Position numbers and translations under genes: made by a program
Part shown: positions 56,054 to 64,000 of the stretch, in pieces
How positions within the stretch are numbered: position 1 is the stretch's first letter
How the letters are laid out: every line of letters starts with the position of its first letter
Notes under the pieces: model-generated
Databases searched by the model: none
What the model was told of the DNA's origin: nothing
The model's input: only the letters and a program-made list of their open reading frames with translations
Assembly (NCBI GenBank): GCA_902362965.1
Contig: CABIYQ010000001.1
Location: forward strand, 124,001 to 188,000
Source of the DNA: Oscillospiraceae bacterium
GTDB lineage: Bacteria > Bacillota > Clostridia > Oscillospirales > Ruminococcaceae
Length of the DNA: 64,000 nucleotides
Direction: 5' to 3'

Positions 56054-57240
56054 TTTTATCCGTAACACAGATTAACAGGTACATATCCTTTAAATTTAAG
56101 GATGATAAAAAGCTTAGCGGCGTAATGATAAAAGGCGAGATATCAAATTTTACTGCTCATCGGTCGGGACATTTTTATTTTACTCTAAAAGATAAAGAAA
56201 GTTCAATTAAAGCGGTAATGTTTAAAAGTCATGCCGTAAATGTAAAATTCATGCCAGAAAACGGAATGAATGTTATTGCTATGGGAAATATTTCCGTGTT
56301 TGAAAGGGATGGTATATATCAGGTTTATGTTACTGATATTGTGCCGGATGGTATAGGTTCAGTTTATGTGGCTTCTGAACAACTCAAGGCTAAGCTTCAG
56401 AAAGAAGGGATATTTGACCAGTCTGCAAAAAGACCGATACCGCAAATGCCGGTAAAGATAGGAGTAGTTACTTCTAAAACCGGTGCGGCATTGCAGGATA
56501 TTATAAATATACTTTCAAGACGTTATCCTATTGGAGAACTGGTTCTTGTTCCGGCGTTAGTTCAAGGGGAAGGTGCGGCAGATTCTATAAGTAAGGCACT
56601 CATACAAGCCGGAAAGTTTGATTGTGACGTTATAATTCTTGCAAGAGGCGGAGGTTCACTGGAGGATCTGACGCCGTTTAATACTGAAAAAGTAGCGTAC
56701 GCTGTTTATAACAGCAGTGTTCCTGTAATATCGGCAGTTGGTCATGAAACAGACGTTACAATAGCCGACCTTGCTGCCGATCTCAGAGCTCCGACTCCTT
56801 CTGCAGCGGCAGAGGTAGTATCGGTTTCTAAAGAACAGCTTAACGGTAATCTTAATTATTATAATGAGAAATTGAAAAATTTAATCAGAATTAAGCTTAA
56901 TAATGCTGAAGCTTCTCTTGAACGTCTGACTGAACGGCTTATAAGATTTTCACCTCAATTTAAAATTGAAAATAATATCCGTAAATTTGACGATTTGCAG
57001 AAGCGTCTGGATTTTGCCTTTATTAAAATAATTTCGGATTATGAAAATAAATATATTTCCCGTATTTCCCAAATGGAAGCTTTAAGTCCTATAAAAGTAC
57101 TTAAACGGGGATATTCATTGATTTATAAGAATAGTAATATTATTAGTAATATATCAAAGCTTGAATGCGGTGATATAATTGAAATAAAAATGTCTGACGG
57201 AACAGTCAAGGCGAAGATAATAACAGAGGAGGATATCTGA
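56047..57240 (+). CDS. xseA: Exodeoxyribonuclease VII large subunit
   Basis: 397 aa. N-terminal OB fold (VTQINRYISFKFKDDKKLSGVMIKGEISNF, residues about 5-36) and catalytic region with SKTGAALQDIINIL, ILARGGGSLEDLTPFN and SAVGHETDVTIADLAADLRAPTPSAAAE; coiled-coil C-terminus. It degrades single-stranded DNA with XseB. Overlaps its upstream neighbour by 7 nt and xseB by one base. Confidence 0.96.
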   Translation: MLILSVTQINRYISFKFKDDKKLSGVMIKGEISNFTAHRSGHFYFTLKDKESSIKAVMFKSHAVNVKFMPENGMNVIAMGNISVFERDGIYQVYVTDIVPDGIGSVYVASEQLKAKLQKEGIFDQSAKRPIPQMPVKIGVVTSKTGAALQDIINILSRRYPIGELVLVPALVQGEGAADSISKALIQAGKFDCDVIILARGGGSLEDLTPFNTEKVAYAVYNSSVPVISAVGHETDVTIADLAADLRAPTPSAAAEVVSVSKEQLNGNLNYYNEKLKNLIRIKLNNAEASLERLTERLIRFSPQFKIENNIRKFDDLQKRLDFAFIKIISDYENKYISRISQMEALSPIKVLKRGYSLIYKNSNIISNISKLECGDIIEIKMSDGTVKAKIITEEDI

Positions 57241-57407
57241 TGTCATTTGAAGAAAATTTAACGGAACTGGCAGAAATAGTTGCAAGTCTTGAAAAAGGCG
57301 ATTTATCCTTGGAAAAATCTGTTGAAATGTATGAAAAAGGACTGCTTATTTCGGAGAATTGTAAAAAAGAACTTGATTCGGCGAAGCTTAAAATAACAGA
57401 GCATTAA
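57240..57407 (+). CDS. xseB: Exodeoxyribonuclease VII small subunit
   Basis: 55 aa. The start (ATG at 57240) shares one base with the stop of xseA (TGATG). SFEENLTELAEIVASLEKGDLSLEKSVEMYEKG is the XseB pattern (residues 2-34). It is slightly shorter than most XseB proteins (about 60-80 aa). Confidence 0.93.
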   Translation: MSFEENLTELAEIVASLEKGDLSLEKSVEMYEKGLLISENCKKELDSAKLKITEH

Positions 57408-57426
57408 TTTTGGATTGGAGCATTTT

Positions 57427-58314
57427 ATGAACGATTATACGAAAAAGACTCTTAATGAGTATATTTCTTTTACGGAAAGTACATTAAAAAAATTCAGCTA
57501 TAAAAACAAATTAGGCTTACAATCTTCCGTTGCGGACGCTATGGATTATTCGCTTGAAGCTGGAGGTAAAAGAATAAGGCCCGTATTGGTTCTTGCGTTC
57601 TGCCATATGTGTGGAGGCGATTATAGAAAAGCTGCTGCACCAGCGGCGGCTATTGAAATGATACATACCTTTTCGCTTATACATGATGATCTTCCGTGTA
57701 TGGATAACGACGATTTCAGAAGAGGTAAGCCGTCATGCCATAAAAAATTTGGTGAAGTTTGTGCAGTTCTGGCAGGCGACGCCCTTGCAATAAGACCGTT
57801 TCAGGTTATTGCTGAATCAGAATTAAACGACAGTATGAAAATAAAGCTTATTGCAGAACTTGCTTGCTCTTCCGGCGCTGAAGGTATGATAGGCGGTCAG
57901 ATTATTGATATGGAAAATGAACAACGCAGCACAGTTAATGGAGAAAATCTTCGTATGATGTATGCGTTGAAAACCGGAAGACTTATAAAAACGTCATGTG
58001 TAATGGGCTGTATTGCTGCTGAAGCTTCAGACGAGCAGGTAAAAAATGCGGAGGAATACGCACATTGTCTGGGACTTGCTTTTCAGATAATAGACGATAT
58101 TCTTGACGTAACCGGTGACGAGGCAGCTTTGGGAAAGCCGATAGGTAGCGATGCGGAAGAAAATAAGACAACCTTTGTTACATTATACGGTATTGAGAAT
58201 GCGAGGGAAGAAGCGGTAAAGCTTACTGATAAAGCAATGAAAATACTTGGCAGATTTGACAATAATGAATTTCTTATAGAACTGACGAAATATCTTTTGG
58301 ACAGAAATTATTAA
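57427..58314 (+). CDS. ispA: Farnesyl/geranylgeranyl diphosphate synthase
   Basis: 295 aa from ATG at 57427 (GGAG 7 nt upstream). Both aspartate-rich motifs are present: HDDLPCMDNDDFRRGKP (first) and QIIDDILDVTGD (second). It condenses isopentenyl diphosphate with allylic diphosphates to make C15 or C20 chains. It belongs with dxs in the same operon. Confidence 0.94.
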   Translation: MNDYTKKTLNEYISFTESTLKKFSYKNKLGLQSSVADAMDYSLEAGGKRIRPVLVLAFCHMCGGDYRKAAAPAAAIEMIHTFSLIHDDLPCMDNDDFRRGKPSCHKKFGEVCAVLAGDALAIRPFQVIAESELNDSMKIKLIAELACSSGAEGMIGGQIIDMENEQRSTVNGENLRMMYALKTGRLIKTSCVMGCIAAEASDEQVKNAEEYAHCLGLAFQIIDDILDVTGDEAALGKPIGSDAEENKTTFVTLYGIENAREEAVKLTDKAMKILGRFDNNEFLIELTKYLLDRNY

Positions 58315-58340
58315 CAAATCTTATAAGGGTGTGATTTCTG

Positions 58341-58802
58341 GTGTTTTATAACCCGGTATTGATAGGCGGGGCTGTTGCTTGGTTTATGGCACAGTTTATC
58401 AAGGTACTGCTGAATCTGATTAAATTCAGAAGGTTTGATATGGAACGGATTTTTGGTTCAGGAGGTATGCCTAGTTCTCATTCATCTACAGTTTGTGCCG
58501 CCGCAACTGTTGTTTGCAGATTATACGGACCAGATTCGGCTATTTTCGGGGTTATGGTTATAATGTCGGTAATTGTTATGTATGACGCAATGAATGTCAG
58601 ATATCATGCCGGTGTTCAGGCAAAGGAGCTGAACATTATACGAAAAGAACTAAAAAATAATAAAGTTCTCAATGAGGACTTTATTAATAAAATTTCAGGA
58701 AATGAATTAAAGGAGTTATTGGGACATACTCCGCTGGAGGTATTATGCGGCGCTGTTCTGGGAATAGCGATAGGTATAATTGTCCCTGTATTACGGATAT
58801 GA
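58341..58802 (+). CDS. Divergent PAP2 family membrane protein (YuiD-like)
   Basis: 153 aa. GTG start at 58341. RRFDMERIFGSGGMPSSHSSTVCAAATVV carries the PSSHSS motif, and YDAMNVRYHAGVQAKELN the second motif of the DUF212/PAP2-related group. About four membrane helices. A phosphatase role on lipid phosphates is likely but unproven. The gene overlaps dxs by 4 nt. Confidence 0.88.
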   Translation: MFYNPVLIGGAVAWFMAQFIKVLLNLIKFRRFDMERIFGSGGMPSSHSSTVCAAATVVCRLYGPDSAIFGVMVIMSVIVMYDAMNVRYHAGVQAKELNIIRKELKNNKVLNEDFINKISGNELKELLGHTPLEVLCGAVLGIAIGIIVPVLRI

Positions 58803-60703
58803 ATAATAATACTGAAATAAATAATGTGGCTTTAAATGCTCTGGATCTTCCGGAGGATCTAAAAAAGCTTGACATAAATCAATGCAAGGAATTATGCCGT
58901 GAAATAAGACAGATTTTGATTGATACCGTATCCAAGAACGGAGGACATCTTGCTTCCAACCTGGGAGCAGTAGAGTTGACCATGGCAATTCACAGGGTGT
59001 TTAATTCTCCGGAGGATAAAATTGTCTGGGATGTTGGACATCAGTCTTATACTCATAAGCTTCTTACAGGACGTCTTGACAGATTTTCTACAATAAGAAA
59101 GGAAGACGGTATTTCCGGATTTACCAAACCTGAAGAATCTTTGCATGACGCTTTTATAAGCGGTCACAGCAGTACGTCGGTATCTGCAGCTTACGGTATA
59201 GCGCAGGCTATGAAAATAGACGGAAGTGAAAACTATGCTGTAGCTGTAACAGGCGACGGTGCTTTGACCGGCGGTCTGATTTATGAAGGACTTAATAATG
59301 CGGGTAAATCCAATACTAATTTAATCATTATTCTTAATCATAATGATATGTCTATTTCTAAAAATGTCGGTGCACTTGCAAAATATCTGCTTAGTATAAG
59401 AAATAAACGGGGTTATCTTAAGACTAAACGAGCAGTTGAAAAAGTCCTTACAAATACTCCTGTTGTAGGAAAACCAATTGTAAAGGTGCTTAAAACTTCA
59501 AAAGATACAGTTAAAAATACCGTTTACCGCAAAAGCAATAACACAACGATATTTGAGGACTTGGGATTTATTTATTTGGGACCGGTTGACGGACATAATC
59601 TGGAGGATCTTGAAGAAGTTCTATATACTGCCAAAAGTTATCACAAACCGGTTGTTGTTCATGTAAATACCGTTAAAGGCAAGGGATATGCACCGGCTGA
59701 AAAAAATCCCGGAGAATTTCATGGAATATCTAAATTTGATATAATGACAGGCAATCCTGAAGTATCGTCTGACGATTGTTATTCTACTGTTTTCGGAAGA
59801 GAATTACTGAAGCTGGCTTTAAAAGATCAAAAAATTTGTGCAGTCACTGCTGCAATGAAATACGGTACAGGACTTCAGTATTTTTCTAATCAGCTGAAAG
59901 ATAGATTTTTTGATGTCGGGATTGCTGAACAGCATGCTGTTACTTTCTCAGCCGGATTGGCTTCAATGGGAAAAATTCCGGTATTTGCCGTATATTCTTC
60001 TTTTCTGCAAAGAGCTATTGATCAGCTTATACATGATGTAACTATAGGAAAAAATCATATTGTTTTAGGTATTGACAGGGCAGGAATAGTCGGTGAGGAC
60101 GGAGAAACTCATCAGGGATTATATGATATTCCATTACTGACTGCTATACCAAATGCTGAAATATATTCTCCCGCCTGTTATGAAGAATTAAAAATGTGTT
60201 TGAATGAAGCGATATACAAATGTCAGGGACTGGCTTGTGTGCGTTATCCCAAGGGTAATGATTGTACAAGCTTTAATAAATCAGATCTTAATACCTCTTA
60301 TACGTTTACTGAAAATCACTGTTCTGATTTATTGCTTGTTTCCTATGGAAGAATTTATGATGAGCTTTATAAAGCTTATGTACTTTTAAACAATGAAAAC
60401 GTTAAATGTGATATTTTAAAATTGACTAAAATTTTTCCGCTGGAAAATTACATTATACAAAAATCATTAAAATATAAAAAAATTATATTTTTTGAGGAAA
60501 GCAGCGTCAGCGGAGGAATATCGCAGATTTTTGGTAATGAACTGTTACTTAAAAATTTTTCGGGTAATTATTATTCAAAAGGTGTAAAAGGATTTGTAAA
60601 ACAGGCGACTATAAAAAGTATACTTGAAAGAATAGGACTCGACTGCGATTCTATGGTTGTTTATATAAAAAATATTCTGGAGAATGATATAAATGAGACT
60701 TGA
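58799..60703 (+). CDS. dxs: 1-deoxy-D-xylulose-5-phosphate synthase
   Basis: 634 aa from ATG at 58799, which overlaps the stop of the PAP2-like gene (ATGA); no ribosome binding site, so translation is probably coupled. TPP-binding GDGALTGGLIYEGLNNAG, the H-loop WDVGHQSYTHKLLTGR, and DVGIAEQHAVTFSAGLA are characteristic. First step of the MEP isoprenoid pathway. Confidence 0.95.
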   Translation: MNNNTEINNVALNALDLPEDLKKLDINQCKELCREIRQILIDTVSKNGGHLASNLGAVELTMAIHRVFNSPEDKIVWDVGHQSYTHKLLTGRLDRFSTIRKEDGISGFTKPEESLHDAFISGHSSTSVSAAYGIAQAMKIDGSENYAVAVTGDGALTGGLIYEGLNNAGKSNTNLIIILNHNDMSISKNVGALAKYLLSIRNKRGYLKTKRAVEKVLTNTPVVGKPIVKVLKTSKDTVKNTVYRKSNNTTIFEDLGFIYLGPVDGHNLEDLEEVLYTAKSYHKPVVVHVNTVKGKGYAPAEKNPGEFHGISKFDIMTGNPEVSSDDCYSTVFGRELLKLALKDQKICAVTAAMKYGTGLQYFSNQLKDRFFDVGIAEQHAVTFSAGLASMGKIPVFAVYSSFLQRAIDQLIHDVTIGKNHIVLGIDRAGIVGEDGETHQGLYDIPLLTAIPNAEIYSPACYEELKMCLNEAIYKCQGLACVRYPKGNDCTSFNKSDLNTSYTFTENHCSDLLLVSYGRIYDELYKAYVLLNNENVKCDILKLTKIFPLENYIIQKSLKYKKIIFFEESSVSGGISQIFGNELLLKNFSGNYYSKGVKGFVKQATIKSILERIGLDCDSMVVYIKNILENDINET

Positions 60704-61493
60704 TACAGAGCTTACTGCAAGAAAGCTTTTTTCAAGCAGGCAAAAAGCAAAAAACGCCGTTGTAAACGGATTGATTAAGGTTGACGGTGTTGTATGTACG
60801 AAACCTTCCTTTAATGTTGATGAAAACTTTTCTATTGAAATAGCAGGTGATGTACTTCCATATGTTGGCAGAGGCGGACTTAAGCTGGAAAAAGTAATAA
60901 AAAAACATAATATAAGATTTGATAATATGGTTTGTATGGATATTGGTGCGTCAACAGGAGGTTTTACTGATTGTATGCTTAAAAACGGAGCAGATTATGT
61001 ATATGCCGTTGATGTTGGTTCAGACCAGCTTGCTGAAAGTCTTAAAGAAAACAAACGGGTCTGTAATATGGAAAAAACAGACATACGCAATATACTACCT
61101 GAGGATATCGGGAAAAAAATTAATTTTATTTCTGTTGACGTATCGTTTATTTCATTAAAACTAATACTTCCCAAAGCATGTGAAATACTTGATAACAGCG
61201 GTAAAATGGTGGTATTGATCAAGCCGCAGTTTGAAGCGGGAAAGCCTAATATTGGGAAAAACGGTGTTGTTAAATCTCTTAAAATTCATGAAAATATATT
61301 GTATGATATTATAAATTTTTCAGAAAAACTTGGTTTTGAAATAATTGATTTGGATTATTCTCCGGTCACCGGAAGTAAAGGTAATATTGAATATTTGATG
61401 TTTTTAAAAAAAGGTTCAGCATGCAGTTTAATTGATATACATAATTTGGTTAAAAATGCGTTTGATAAATTAAAAACCGGAGGAAAAGCATGA
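60693..61493 (+). CDS. tlyA: TlyA-family rRNA 2'-O-methyltransferase
   Basis: 266 aa. N-terminal S4 domain (MRLDTELTARKLFSSRQKA, VNGLIKVDG) and FtsJ-like methyltransferase with SAM loop MDIGASTGGFTDCML and VLIKPQFEAG. TlyA methylates rRNA ribose. It overlaps dxs by 11 nt and nadK by 4 nt. Confidence 0.93.
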   Translation: MRLDTELTARKLFSSRQKAKNAVVNGLIKVDGVVCTKPSFNVDENFSIEIAGDVLPYVGRGGLKLEKVIKKHNIRFDNMVCMDIGASTGGFTDCMLKNGADYVYAVDVGSDQLAESLKENKRVCNMEKTDIRNILPEDIGKKINFISVDVSFISLKLILPKACEILDNSGKMVVLIKPQFEAGKPNIGKNGVVKSLKIHENILYDIINFSEKLGFEIIDLDYSPVTGSKGNIEYLMFLKKGSACSLIDIHNLVKNAFDKLKTGGKA

Positions 61494-62344
61494 AAGCGGC
61501 TATATTTCCTAATTTTCAGAAAAAAAATGCTTTGGAATGCGCAAGAAATTTATGTGACATTCTAAACGATTGTGATATTGAAGTTTATGTAGATAATACT
61601 TTTATAAATGAGTTTGAAGATAAAGCTTTTGTAAAATACGGTTTGTTTGATGAATTTGTACGTGAAGCTGATTTTGCAATGGCTATAGGAGGGGACGGCA
61701 CTATATTAAAATGTGCCAAACATATAGTGGAGACAAATACCAAACTTTTGGGGATAAATACGGGAAGACTTGGATTTATGTCTGCACTTGAATCCGGTCA
61801 GCTGGATCAGATTGCAAATATAAAATCCGGTAAATATAATGTCAGTGAAAGAATGATGATAAATGTTCGTATTGACAGCAATGGAAGTATTTATGAATTG
61901 GAAGCATTGAATGACGTGTCTGTTTCCGCTGCATATTCAAAAATATGTGATTTTAATATTTATGCTGACGGTAATATTATCGGGTCGTACAGAGCAGACG
62001 GTGTTGTTTTCAGTACTCCTACGGGATCGACCGCTTACTCTCTTTCTGCCGGAGGTCCTATTATTGAACCTGAAATGGAATGTATTGAAATGACATTGAT
62101 ATGTCCCCATTCTCTATTTACCAGACCGATGATATTTTCACCTGATAAAAAAATAAAATTTCAAAATACACTTGAATCTAATCCTGATATATTTGTTAGC
62201 GTCGACGGAGGAGAACCTATTAAATTATCAGTAAATTCATGCGTTGAGATCTCATGTTCAAAGCATAAAATTAAAATTATTGATATGAAAGAAAACACTT
62301 TTTATAATTCACTGAATAAAAAATTAATGTATCCAATCAAATAA
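61490..62344 (+). CDS. nadK: NAD kinase
   Basis: 284 aa. AIGGDGTILKCAK, GINTGRLGFMSAL, and the DGVVFSTPTGSTAYSLSAGGPI block are diagnostic of NAD kinases. It makes NADP from NAD. Overlaps tlyA by 4 nt (ATGA). Confidence 0.96.
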   Translation: MKAAIFPNFQKKNALECARNLCDILNDCDIEVYVDNTFINEFEDKAFVKYGLFDEFVREADFAMAIGGDGTILKCAKHIVETNTKLLGINTGRLGFMSALESGQLDQIANIKSGKYNVSERMMINVRIDSNGSIYELEALNDVSVSAAYSKICDFNIYADGNIIGSYRADGVVFSTPTGSTAYSLSAGGPIIEPEMECIEMTLICPHSLFTRPMIFSPDKKIKFQNTLESNPDIFVSVDGGEPIKLSVNSCVEISCSKHKIKIIDMKENTFYNSLNKKLMYPIK

Positions 62345-62385
62345 AAGTGAAAGGAGGCTCTGAGTATTTCAGAGAAATAACATTT

Positions 62386-62823
62386 ATGAAAAACAAAAGA
62401 CAATGTAAAATTCTGGATATTGTAAAAATGCACGATGTAGAAACGCAGGAAATGCTTCAAAGTCTGCTTTCACAGTATGGTTTTAATGTCACACAGGCAA
62501 CGGTTTCACGAGATATTAAGGAATTGAAGCTTGTAAAAAAATCCGGAAAAAACGGTGTTTACAGATATGAAATACCAGCCGCTGATATTCCAAAACAAAA
62601 TATTTTTATTGATACGGTAACAGATATAGATTATGCTGTAAATACTGTTGTAATTAAGTGCCATAACGGTATGGCACAGGCTGCATGTGCGGCGCTTGAT
62701 TCTATGAAGTATGAAAATATTGTCGGTACAATTGCCGGAGACGATACGATTTTTGTTTTAATGAGAACTGAATCTGATGCGGATAATTTGGTAAAAACAT
62801 TTAAAAAACTTATCTGGGGGTAA
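62386..62823 (+). CDS. argR: Arginine repressor
   Basis: 145 aa from ATG at 62386. An upstream GTG at 62347 with GGAGG would add 13 residues, but ArgR proteins start close to MKNKRQCKILDIV, so the ATG is preferred; the GGAGG is then about 30 bases away, which is odd. FNVTQATVSRDIKELKL is the DNA-binding motif; GTIAGDDTIFVLM binds arginine. Confidence 0.93.
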   Translation: MKNKRQCKILDIVKMHDVETQEMLQSLLSQYGFNVTQATVSRDIKELKLVKKSGKNGVYRYEIPAADIPKQNIFIDTVTDIDYAVNTVVIKCHNGMAQAACAALDSMKYENIVGTIAGDDTIFVLMRTESDADNLVKTFKKLIWG

Positions 62824-62825
62824 AA

Positions 62826-64000
62826 ATGCTTAAGGAACTTTATATTGAAAATCTTGCAGTAATTGAAAAAGCAGTTATCCCTTTTTCAAATAATTTTAAC
62901 TGTTTTACAGGTGAAACCGGCGCCGGAAAATCTATACTTATAAATGGTATTAATGCAGTTTTAGGTCAGCGTGTGACCAAAGATATAGTGAGAACCGGAT
63001 GCAAGAAAGCAATAATTACAGCGTTATTTTCTGATCTCAGCGAAGAGGTAAAGACGCTGCTTGATGAACTGGGTATATCTTATGATAATGATGAAATAAC
63101 TGTTACTAGGGAAATTAATTCTGATGGAGGAAGCAATGCGCGTATAAATTCAAGAACTGCATCAATTGCCATGCTCAGAGAGATTGGCGAATTACTTATT
63201 ACTATACACGGTCAGCATGATAATCAGATACTTTTATCACCGGAAAAACATATTAATGTACTGGACAGTTTCGGAGATACAGAACAATTAATAGCTGATT
63301 ATAAAAATGATTTTAAAAAACTTCAGTCATTGGCAAAGCAGCTGGAAAAATCTAAAAGATCAAGAGTTGAAAAGCGAGATCGTATTATATTACTTAAAAG
63401 CAGAATTGATGATTTAAAAGAAGTTGATATAACTGAAGAAGAATATATTGAATTGGAAAATGAATTCAGACAAATTCAGAATACTGACAGAATTTTTAAA
63501 TCCCTTCAAGTAATAAATGCTATACTTAGTGATGAAAATGAAAATAATACAATTGATATGCTGTCAAAATGTGAAAACGAATTATCTGGAATTGCTGAAT
63601 ATTCCAATGAATTTTCACAGCTTTTTGAAAGATTATCTACATTGAAAATTGAACTTCAGGATATATCTGATGAAATTTACAGTATTGCAGACTCTTTTGA
63701 AATAGATAGCGAAAGAGCAGAATATGTAGTTTCAAAATATAATTCTCTTAATAATTTACAGAAAAAATACGGTTGTGATTTTTCCGGACTGATAAGGCTG
63801 TATAATGAAGGAAGAAAAGAATTATCTGAAATGGAATTTTCTGATGAAGATTTGAAAAAAATAACAGAAGAGAAAAAAAAACTGCTGCATCAGGTTACTG
63901 ATAAAGCTAAAAAAATATCTGAACATAGAAAAAATATATCTGAGTTGTTTGTCAGAAGAGTAACCGAAGAACTTCGTTTTCTTGATATGCCTAATGTTGT
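62826..64000 (+). CDS. recN: DNA repair protein RecN, 3' truncated by window edge
   Basis: 391 codons visible, open to the window end. Start MLKELYIENLAVIEKAVIPF and Walker A TGETGAGKSIL; NSDGGSNARINSRTASI and ITIHGQHDNQILLSPEKHI are RecN signatures, followed by the coiled-coil region. RecN is an SMC-like protein for double-strand-break repair. Starts 3 nt after argR. Confidence 0.95.
   Translation, partial: MLKELYIENLAVIEKAVIPFSNNFNCFTGETGAGKSILINGINAVLGQRVTKDIVRTGCKKAIITALFSDLSEEVKTLLDELGISYDNDEITVTREINSDGGSNARINSRTASIAMLREIGELLITIHGQHDNQILLSPEKHINVLDSFGDTEQLIADYKNDFKKLQSLAKQLEKSKRSRVEKRDRIILLKSRIDDLKEVDITEEEYIELENEFRQIQNTDRIFKSLQVINAILSDENENNTIDMLSKCENELSGIAEYSNEFSQLFERLSTLKIELQDISDEIYSIADSFEIDSERAEYVVSKYNSLNNLQKKYGCDFSGLIRLYNEGRKELSEMEFSDEDLKKITEEKKKLLHQVTDKAKKISEHRKNISELFVRRVTEELRFLDMPNV

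Overview
ORGANISM. The window looks like chromosomal DNA from an AT-rich, endospore-forming low-GC Firmicute, most likely an anaerobic gut Clostridia of the Ruminococcus/Oscillospiraceae type. The evidence is a complete spoIIIAA-AH operon, the typical Clostridia order nusB - tsaD-like - xseA - xseB - ispA - yuiD - dxs - tlyA - nadK - argR - recN, class II galT, a GPH-type sugar permease, and strong AGGAGG-type ribosome binding sites. No tRNA, rRNA, insertion sequence or CRISPR array was recognised. Genus and species are inferred, not demonstrated. LAYOUT. (1) 1-1179: 5'-truncated AgrC-like sensor kinase. (2) 1268-11705, minus strand: a complete phosphonate import and C-P lyase operon, phnD-C-E-E-G-H-I-J-K-M-L-PHP(phnPP)-phnO. 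(3) 11706-12248: a gene-poor stretch with a possible decayed reading frame. (4) 12249-13624: a metallo-beta-lactamase-like gene divergent from an HxlR regulator. (5) 13734-22261: a lactose/galactose unit with an AraC regulator divergent from permease, beta-galactosidase, galactokinase and class II galT. (6) 22685-45473: a 22.8-kb extracellular contractile injection system (eCIS) locus, all on the plus strand. It contains ATPase, DUF4157 protein, cap, sheath, tube, tail chaperone with a probable -1 frameshift extension, second tube protein, an unknown helical-repeat protein, LysM adaptor, hub, spike, gp25, two baseplate J proteins, gpI-like protein, an Ig-domain protein, and then an unusual membrane module. 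That module has a C-terminally anchored protein, a MORN-repeat protein, a DUF4280 PAAR-like protein and a HAMP/degenerate-cyclase receptor. (7) 45529-49306, minus strand: a cation diffusion facilitator and a TetM-like translational GTPase fused to a C-terminal NYN/YacP nuclease domain. (8) 49436-54190: spoIIIA operon. (9) 54346-64000: Asp23 protein, then the nusB-to-recN housekeeping operon, with recN cut by the window edge. HOW THE GENES WORK TOGETHER. The phn genes form a full route from imported phosphonate to ribose 5-phosphate and phosphate. The PHP-type cyclic phosphate dihydrolase explains why phnP and phnN are absent. The sugar unit imports and cleaves lactose and sends galactose into the Leloir pathway; no galE is in the window. 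The eCIS genes encode a headless contractile particle with cap, loading ATPase and a possible DUF4157 cargo. The four 3' genes, three of which encode membrane proteins, suggest membrane anchoring or a sensory input. The main points for a second look are the tail-chaperone slippery site that appears to be the only way to express a conserved downstream domain, the membrane module of the eCIS, and the GTPase-NYN fusion.
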